From a virus, in IMG/VR virus record IMGVR_UViG_3300035698_001201, positions 1 to 25,306 of that record: a stretch of 25,306 bases of DNA, one strand, 5' to 3'. The notes below the pieces were generated by a model. It made no database searches and was not told the origin of the DNA. It worked only from the letters and a program-made list of their open reading frames with translations. Position numbers and translations under genes: made by a program. Positions 1 to 7,100 of the stretch are shown piece by piece (the first letter of the stretch is position 1; every line of letters starts with the position of its first letter).

Positions 1-1679
1 CACCACTACCAGATAACGACATTAATGCTGTCCCACCCATAGTTGTCATTTCTATCGAGCTATCGTCGTCTGTGTTGTTAAGCGTTATATCCCCATAGCA
101 ATCAATGTCATTGCCTACTGATAAATCGTTATCAACAGTTAAGTCACCACTCATGCGTACATCACCATTCACTTCAAGTTTCGCATCTGGACTTGCCACC
201 CCTATGCCGATGTTACCAGAAGATAATGTATTCTCTGTTCCATCTAAGCCAGTGCCGAAGATCAGATTACCAATGTTAAGCGTGTTGCTAGATACAGTTA
301 AATTAGCGTGTACCTCATTGCCGATAATAATATTAGCTGAACCTTCATTTAAATTCTCTCCAGACTGATTGCCAATAAAAATATTATCATCACCATTTCT
401 ATTGTCATATCCTGCCCTTCGACCTATAGCTACATTGTCTGTACCATCTTCATTCTGATAAAGACCTTCTCGCCCTAGAGCTACGTTGTAATCTCCGTCA
501 TCATTGTTTACTATAGAATAATATCCAATGCCTACGTTTGATCCACCGTCTTGATTATCATACATAGCATGTTCACCAATAGCTACATTGTTTGCGCCAC
601 CCTCATTCCTTTCCATAGCTTTGTCACCGACAGCGACATTACTGTTACCTGTCCCTTGAGCAAGCGCAAAATATCCTACAGCTACATTGCTACCGCCAGC
701 CGTAGTTGATGACATTGCATTATTACCTATTGCGGTATTCTCATTTGATGCAGTAAAAACCTCAAGTGCTTTATACCCGACCGCAACATTTGAATCACCA
801 GTGGTTTCTGCCGCTCCTGCTTTATGCCCAACAAATACATTCCAGTTACCAGTAGGAGATAAGTCTCTTCCTGCTTGAGTGCCTACTGTTGTGTTTAAAG
901 TTGTACCAGTGGACGGATCACAAACGATTGCTCTTACTCCGTCGATTGCTATGTCACCATATACATCTAACGCCTCTGCTGCTGCTACTGCGCTTCCTAC
1001 TGACATGCTAGTCGTTGTTGTAGAACCAATATCGCAGACCGCTTGTAGTGTTGAAGCAACGCCAGTCAGCTTTGATCCGTCACCATAATAGTAACCACCT
1101 ACTGTCATGTTGCCATCAATAGATAAATCTCCAGTGGATGTGTTGTTACCATTTTGTGTCCATCTTCCGTCACCAGGTTCGTATGATTGCAAAGGAATAA
1201 AATAAAATACTGATGCAGTAGATGTGCCTGTTAGCGTAGCAAGATAGTAATGATCTTTCTTTACAGGTGTAGCAAATGATTTTCTATTCGCTACATTATT
1301 TTCAGTACCGCCAGTTGCAATGTATTGTCTTACAGTCGTAGGCGGAGTAGCAGCATCAGACTTAACGATAAGCGTATAACCTGCTGCGCTTGACTCTTGC
1401 ACATAACCAACAAACATACCATCTTCATCTGCTTGGTATGTAGTGCCACTAGCCTTAATAGCCCAATCACCATACAAAGATTCTGGTGCTACACTTAATT
1501 TTGTTCCAGCAGAGTATACATCACCCTCAACATACAGATCGTTTGAGACTTCACCAGATACAGCAATGTCTTGCTCAAAGTTTACGTCACCTCTGAAGTT
1601 ACCAGAACCAAAGTTCTTCGCACACACAGGAGAAGCTATCACACACATCATTGCTACTAATAGTATTTTCTTTAACATG
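1..1679 (-). CDS. Secreted fibre-like protein with NVAxG repeats (3' partial)
   Basis: This frame is open for 559 codons and leaves the window without a stop. The ATG follows GGGAGAAAAC, a good ribosome binding site. Residues 1-20 form a Sec signal peptide: Lys-Lys, a hydrophobic core, then SPVCA before Lys21. Residues 28-55 are strand-rich and resemble the start of the fibre protein at 1832-2404, as do residues 136-163 with their PVKK motif. Around residues 196-220 is a YGDGSKLTG segment seen in fibre-type proteins. Residues 280-457 hold eleven NVAxGxxAL-type repeats, likely a beta-roll or beta-solenoid stalk. Residues 489-505 (NIGIGVASPDAKLEVNG) match the segment that often precedes a peptidase S74 (endosialidase-type) chaperone, which may lie beyond the edge. 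Function is probably adhesion or receptor binding; the signal peptide is odd for a phage fibre. Confidence 0.8.
309..842 (-). repeat. Eleven 17-residue NVAxGxxAL protein repeats
   Basis: The conserved Asn of each unit falls at residues 280, 297, 314, 331, 347, 364, 381, 398, 415, 432 and 449 of the gene at 1-1679. The spacing is 17 residues throughout, apart from one 16. The pattern is N-[VTI]-[AGFI]-[VIL]-G followed by two variable residues and a small or hydrophobic pair. The last two units are degenerate. Repeats of this type occur in trimeric adhesins (YadA-like head repeats, usually about 14 residues) and in S74-type fibre proteins. The DNA copies have diverged, so this is a protein repeat rather than a recent tandem duplication. 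Confidence 0.85.
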
Positions 1680-1687
1680 TTTTCTCC

Positions 1688-1819
1688 CTATTTTTTTGTG
1701 TAGACACCGTCAGTTTTTTCTAGAATACCATCAATAATCAACGCTTCTTTTGCTAATATGTTTATTTTCTCGTAAACGAGTCGTTGCATTTCTTGTTCTT
1801 CAGTAAGTTCGTTATTCAT
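1688..1819 (-). CDS. Small protein, 43 aa, short paralog of the 91-aa protein
   Basis: The frame starts at ATG 1819, just after a G-rich ribosome binding region, and ends at TAG, 8 nt before the next gene. Its EEQEMQRLVYEKI...LAKEALIIDG.LEK pattern aligns with the C-terminal part of the protein at 2397-2672 (EEQEVDALIKAKI...LAEDALIDDG.LEK). It therefore looks like a paralog that lacks the first half, or that half was added to the other copy. The predicted structure is a single acidic helix with a short basic tail. Function is unknown. Its place directly upstream of a fibre gene, like its paralog, suggests an accessory or assembly role for fibres (inference). Confidence 0.75.
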   Translation of the reverse strand: MNNELTEEQEMQRLVYEKINILAKEALIIDGILEKTDGVYTKK

Positions 1820-1823
1820 GTTG

Positions 1824-1831
1824 CCCCCCCC
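1824..1831 (-). repeat. G8 homopolymer in a ribosome binding site
   Basis: Eight consecutive G residues on the coding strand lie between the stop of the 190-aa gene and the ATG at 1819. The tract is 4 nt upstream of the ATG and is the only Shine-Dalgarno-like sequence there. Slippage would alter the strength or spacing of the site without changing any protein. That the tract actually varies is only inference. Confidence 0.6.
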
Positions 1832-2404
1832 TTATGTTCCCATTGGTGTCCAAAAAACTGTTGATACTGATGCAGTACCACTTACCGTCCAGTACATCCC
1901 TTTTTTAACAGGGAAATAAACGCAACAAGTACCACGCCCTGCTGAATAAGCACCACGTACATCATGGTAAGCCAATCTCATCCCACTCGTAGCAGGTGTT
2001 GTCGTATGGACATGCCCTTGCAAATACTCACTTTCTACACCAGCCGTAGAATTTGCCGTAACAAATCCATCGGTCAACGCTTCAACGTCTGTATAATCAA
2101 CCGCAGTGACATTTACTGGCGAACCAAGAACAGTGGGCGTGATGTTTAAAGAACCATCGTTTGTAATCTGTACCTCATCCCCATTACTCTCTTCTTGAAA
2201 GTATAACTCTGTCTGCGTGCCGTCGTTCTTGACAAACAGTCCACCTTGATCTGCTGCGGTTGTCGGGCCAGTAGTCTCGTCCATAACAATAGCATCGTTA
2301 AATGTAGTGACACCAGCAACTTCGAGTGTTGTATCTAATGTAACGCCATCTTCAAATGTAACAGCACCTCTGAAAGTAGCTGCACCTTTTTTCTTATCAG
2401 CCAT
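1832..2404 (-). CDS. Tail/fibre-associated structural protein, 190 aa
   Basis: A strand-rich, Thr/Val/Gly-rich protein with no signal peptide. Residues 9-36 (ATFRGAVTFEDGVTL...) are an N-terminal beta module of the kind seen in fibres. Residues 128-133 (LQGHVH) are also common in fibre shafts. Residues 164-189 (FPVKKGMYWTVSG...VFWTPMG) resemble residues 138-163 of the signal-peptide protein at 1-1679. The ATG at 2404 overlaps the end of the 91-aa gene, so translation is probably coupled. It is likely a small virion or tail-fibre component; the exact role cannot be read from the sequence. Confidence 0.65.
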   Translation of the reverse strand: MADKKKGAATFRGAVTFEDGVTLDTTLEVAGVTTFNDAIVMDETTGPTTAADQGGLFVKNDGTQTELYFQEESNGDEVQITNDGSLNITPTVLGSPVNVTAVDYTDVEALTDGFVTANSTAGVESEYLQGHVHTTTPATSGMRLAYHDVRGAYSAGRGTCCVYFPVKKGMYWTVSGTASVSTVFWTPMGT

Positions 2405-2672
2405 GTTGCACCTTCTTCTTTTTTAGTTTGCCATTCTTTTTCTCAAGAGTACCATCATCAATAAGAGCATCTTCAGCAAGAGTCTGAATCTTTGCTTTAA
2501 TTAATGCATCAACTTCTTGCTCTTCCGCAACCTCTGGGTCAACATACATATCAGGCATCTCTGAAATAGAACATGCAATATATTGATGTGTGCTTGTGTT
2601 CAACGGACGCTTATCAAAAGTCCATGTTTGTACTACATTCCCTGTTTTTCTTTCGATTGTATAACCGTACAT
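2397..2672 (-). CDS. Hypothetical protein, 91 aa, next to tail fibre
   Basis: A compact protein. Residues 1-45 are probably beta-rich (YGYTIERKTGNVVQTWTF). An acidic helix covers about residues 46-75, and the C-terminus is very basic (KKNGKLKKKK). The second half matches the 43-aa product at 1688-1819. It lies 9 nt downstream of the tail fibre gene and overlaps the next gene by 8 bp. I do not recognise the family. The position and the repeated pairing with a fibre gene point to a fibre accessory or chaperone (inference). Confidence 0.7.
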   Translation of the reverse strand: MYGYTIERKTGNVVQTWTFDKRPLNTSTHQYIACSISEMPDMYVDPEVAEEQEVDALIKAKIQTLAEDALIDDGTLEKKNGKLKKKKVQHG

Positions 2673-2681
2673 AGTATCTCC

Positions 2682-4139
2682 TTATCTTACAATGATTACA
2701 CTACAAGTAGCTGGGTCTTCTGGTGAACCAGTAGTATCTATTTTTGTGATTACTTGAACAGCGGCAGTCGTATAAGTTCCACCCTGTTTCAATGTTCCAC
2801 TTAAATTATTATCACTCGCTGCTCTTGCAGCCGTGACTGAAACAGAATAGTTCGCATCTTCAAGCGCAGAAGTAAACGATACGGTAAAGTCTCCAGCACT
2901 GTTACGAGCAACACCACTTACGTTATAGCTTGCTCCAAGGACAGGAGGCGTAGCACCAGTGAATTTAGCAAATGCAACAACCTGTGGTAACGCATCAATC
3001 TCATCGTCAACATACTTCTTCGTAGCAACATGCTTGTTGTCAGTAATCGTAGGGTCACTATCAAAGATTGGTATTGATGCTGCTGGGAATGTAATAACTC
3101 CGTTCATATCAAGAGTTCCACTCATAACGACAGCACCAGATGAGATAGTCATTGTCTGGTTGTTACCTGCCCAGAAGCGTAAGACATCTTCATCAGCAGT
3201 AGCTTCAGCAGTAATCTTTGTGTCTCCGTCTGCGTCTGTAATATTATCAACAACATTCTCAGTTGCTATACCACCTGATGCAAATACAATTATGCGCCAT
3301 GTATCAGAACCCATAGCAGTGACATGAGAAGATACGTCCAGTGTGTCTTGATCAACAGTAATACTATCGTATGCGTCATAGTCTACTATTTCATTATTCG
3401 CGTCTTTCACGAAAGCTACTGTGTCAAGTGTGTTTAGACTATGGTTGACTGTTAAGACGCCAGCCGTTAGATCAGCAGCAGTGAAATCTTCTGCATAAGC
3501 TGATGTATCACCGAGACTATACCTCGTCCATGTTCCTGCTGAACCGCAGTAATACATTTTGCCTGTGTCGTAAGCAAGGTATAAATCCCCAACAGTAGGA
3601 GACGCAGGTTTGCTCGCATCAAGCCCTGTGCTGAACGTACCGTTATATTCGCCTAAAGCTGTCAATGCACCCCAGTCGAGCGCAGAGCCGTCATTCGTTA
3701 AATACTTTCCATCTTCAAGAGAAGGGAATGTAAGATTATCAGTCGCGCTTACATCTTGAATGATAACACGGTCAATCTGCTCTTGTAAGCCTTTGCAGAT
3801 CAGCGTGAGCTTGTCCCATACGTTCTCAACAGTAGCAGCCGGAAGAGGATCGTTCTCTTGTAAGTCTGATTCTTGTGTAATTTCCATGCCTAGCTTAATG
3901 ATTATTTTATACAATGCGCTGTATGTGGCTACCGTAGTCACATCACCACCGCCAGACTCACCTGCATCAGATACCGTATAGTCTGTAGTCAGAGCGAGAG
4001 TTGTTTCTGTCCCATCGGATATGGTGTATAAGATAACCTCAAGGTTAGCGTCGGCTATAATCCTCCATGTGTAAGGAAATACTACCGTCGCTGCATCGCA
4101 TGTGTACGTTATTTTACTTGTTTCTGTGGTGATCGTCAT
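2682..4139 (-). CDS. Tail fibre protein, 485 aa
   Basis: The N-terminal ~115 residues are the podoviral fibre adaptor module that attaches the fibre to the tail: a beta domain with VVFPYTWRI and TTDYTVSDAGESGGG, then LQENDPLPAATVENVWDKLT and a short helix GLQEQIDRV. Next come strand-rich shaft segments. Around residues 365-375 is DNKHVATKKYVDDEI, a motif common in phage fibres. The last ~95 residues (VAFAKFTGATPPVL...YNVSGVARNSAGDFTVSF) are a beta C-terminal domain seen in many fibres, probably the receptor-binding tip. It follows the ejection protein by 10 nt and has a GGAG-type ribosome site. The role is host recognition. Confidence 0.85.
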   Translation of the reverse strand: MTITTETSKITYTCDAATVVFPYTWRIIADANLEVILYTISDGTETTLALTTDYTVSDAGESGGGDVTTVATYSALYKIIIKLGMEITQESDLQENDPLPAATVENVWDKLTLICKGLQEQIDRVIIQDVSATDNLTFPSLEDGKYLTNDGSALDWGALTALGEYNGTFSTGLDASKPASPTVGDLYLAYDTGKMYYCGSAGTWTRYSLGDTSAYAEDFTAADLTAGVLTVNHSLNTLDTVAFVKDANNEIVDYDAYDSITVDQDTLDVSSHVTAMGSDTWRIIVFASGGIATENVVDNITDADGDTKITAEATADEDVLRFWAGNNQTMTISSGAVVMSGTLDMNGVITFPAASIPIFDSDPTITDNKHVATKKYVDDEIDALPQVVAFAKFTGATPPVLGASYNVSGVARNSAGDFTVSFTSALEDANYSVSVTAARAASDNNLSGTLKQGGTYTTAAVQVITKIDTTGSPEDPATCSVIIVR

Positions 4140-4149
4140 TTCATCTCCT

Positions 4150-7100
4150 TTACATATATTCGTTATCTTCGTTTTCTAACATATAAGAACTGAATCCTAA
4201 TAGCTTACCTACTCCCATTCTGTAACTTTCTTCCTCTATAGCCTCAAGACCTTCTGAAACTTGTTTCAATCTCTTTGTGCTGAACCCTGCACCCATCGCA
4301 CCAACAGGCTCAGACATAAGCGATACTGCGTTTGCAATGTCTTCCCACATAATATCTTCAATCTTTATGGATGACATAACACGCTGTATCTTATTTACTT
4401 CGCTCGCAACTGGAGTTTCTGATCCGTAGTTATCAAGGCCAAGACCCCAGTTAATAGCTGATTCTATAATATCGCCCCAGAAGAAAATACCGTTTATTGA
4501 CCCAAGTATCGCGGCTCTTATCTGTTCTTCAAGGTCCAAGTGTCCCATATTAGATACTAACTGCCATATCTGTGGAAGTAAGAAATGAAATACCGCAATA
4601 GTTTTCACATCTTTCCAAGTGCTTCCATACCCTTTGCCATTTAGTATGTTTCGCGCAGCCATGTATTCTTTTCGTATATATTGATTCGGAGATGTTTGAA
4701 ACATCGTAAAAAACTTTGTGAATCCTGCTCTTGATTGAAACGTAGATAACTGATCAAGATTAGATGATTGTTGTGTCTCGTTGAAAGCCTGCTCAAATTC
4801 TCTGATAGCGTAGGTCTCTGCGTCTGCGTCGCTCATCTTGTCATCCTTCGCTTGATCGTATGCTTTGAGATATGATCCGTAGCCACCGAGATAGATAGCT
4901 CCTTTGTCTCCCCACATAGTAAAGACCATTAACGAATTTAAGAAGCTAGGCTGTGTTACAAACGATTGCCATTCTTGTGATGCCATCATATCTTGTATGT
5001 CGCGTGTGTTGCCCATGCCACGATTTTGAAGCTCAATAGACTTGTTGAGAGTATTAACGACTTTTACTGGATTAGCTGCTAACGCAAGCACTCCTTTAGT
5101 GAAATATCCTAACCCCGCATTGTCTATGAATGCGAAAGAAGATAATAGTTGCTTAATTGTCTGAGCAGGCTTTGCCATAAGCGTTGCTCTTGTGATGTTG
5201 ATTCTTAGCTTATCGACCCAATCAAATGTCTGGCTTTTGTCAATGCCGCCTCTTGCAAACTTCTGAACATGCTCACTCATTGTTCGTAAGAAGTTACCAT
5301 TACTATACTTCTGTACGTTTTCAATAAACGCTGGATCGCGCAAGACACCGTTGATTTGTCTGATTTTATCAGCAAACGCAACATAATGCGTAAGCTCTGT
5401 AACATGCCGAGCCAATACGTTTAGATCGCTGTTCTGGTCAAGATCAAGTACGCTTGAAACTCTGTCTTTCGTTGAACCAGGGGTGGCTGACTTTCTGTAA
5501 CTCACCTCTTTGAGAAACTCGCTTGTGTCTGCTTCTCTGTGATAGCCTCGTCTTTTGATTGGTGAGTACCATTCATTGAAAGTAAGTTCGCGCCCCATGA
5601 CTTTGCTATATACTTCATTGACTGGAGACCAGAACCTACGATAAAAATCTATCTGTGCCATAGCAAATGCTTTATCTTGTGGTGTAAGAAAGTTATTTAT
5701 AGCCTCTCTGATCTCTGTTGTGTAGCCCATGCCGCGTCCTTCGATCTCACCAGTCTTCGGATTCTCAGTTACCTCATATCCAAACGTAGCTTGAAGACTT
5801 GGATCGAGTAACTCCATATATCTTTTACGAGCCTCGGCTCTTGAGAATCTCAAGTCAAGCTCTTTACCGTTGGCGAACTTGAACACACCGAGGCTAACCA
5901 CTTTGTTGTCTTGATTGAACTTACGTTTCAGCCCAGCGTTTGATTTAAGTCCGTATATCTCCATAGCCTTTTCAGTGATGTCACCCATCCATGTAGAAAA
6001 CAAACCCTTCTCAACAGTTGTTTCATCAGACACTCTCATGTCTTCTTCAAACTTTTTGCGCTTCTTGTCTTTTGAATTAAACCCTGTGAGTGTGACAATA
6101 TTATTCCATGAATTTTGTGACTGACCTATGCCATGAAACTTTGCTTTAAACGAATTAGCGAAATCTTTTGCTCTGCTTGTTTTTGTTGCTCGTCCAAGCA
6201 TACCACCAACGACTGTATCATTTGCGTTTTCAACGACTGCTTGAAAATGCTCAACTTCTTGTATGAGTTGCTCAATTCTTTTAGCGCGACCTGTTGCAAT
6301 GATTTCAGTTATCTGTGTTGATGCGCTCATCATGTCATCCATATTATCAGAGTTAAGTTGTGCGATCACGTTTGCAGCATATATACGCAACGACTCTTCG
6401 GCTGAAGGAACTTCTGTCACTTTATCAGACGCGCCAAGAGTTAATTCAGCTTGTAATTCAGCTTCATTCATCTTTGATGCTGTGCGAATCGTATCAAGTA
6501 TCTTCTGTTCAAGTGCTGTGTATTTTCCTTTGTTCTTAGCTTTGAACTTTGCTTTCTTTAATTGACTCATTACCTTTGCTCTAAGTGTCTTAACAGCAGT
6601 GTCTTGCGCTATTTGATTTACCTTGTTTATCGCGCGTGACATTTGAAGATTTGTTTTGATCGACGCTGCTTTAGTAATGAGTTTGCCTCTATCCTTCATC
6701 GTGAGATTTTCACGAACATACTTTGCAAATTCTTTCTTCATATCTTCAAGGCTGTTACGTTTGTTTTTCCACTTTTCGTTTAGCTTTGCTCGCGCTTCAG
6801 CGTTCACTCTTTGTTGCGCTGTTACGTCAGATTGTAGTTGCTCCATAGTAATCTGAGGATCAAACATTACAGCAACGTCTTGAGAAATCTGTTGTGTAAC
6901 GACGTAGCTCAAGTAACTCTGTTCAGCTTCTAAACGTGCGACAGATTCTTCTATTCTCTGAGTTCCTTTATTATTAGCTTTCGCTTCAGTAAGCGCAGCG
7001 TTTAAAACATTCAAACTAGAATTAACATTCTTGAGTGATCGCGTTGTTTCTCGTCTTTTAGCTACGTTTAATACATCAACGACTTTCTGTGATGTAGGCT

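Noticed and set aside
105-1088. Three plus-strand open frames
   Set aside because: They are complements of the strand-rich fibre-like gene at 1-1679, which is continuous over 559 codons and has a signal peptide and periodic repeats.
2959-3327. Plus-strand open frame of 122 codons
   Set aside because: Antisense shadow of the tail fibre gene; no ribosome site and low-complexity composition.
1832-4139. DGR variable region in the fibre genes
   Set aside because: No C-type lectin end, no near-repeat with adenine-specific differences and no reverse transcriptase in the window.
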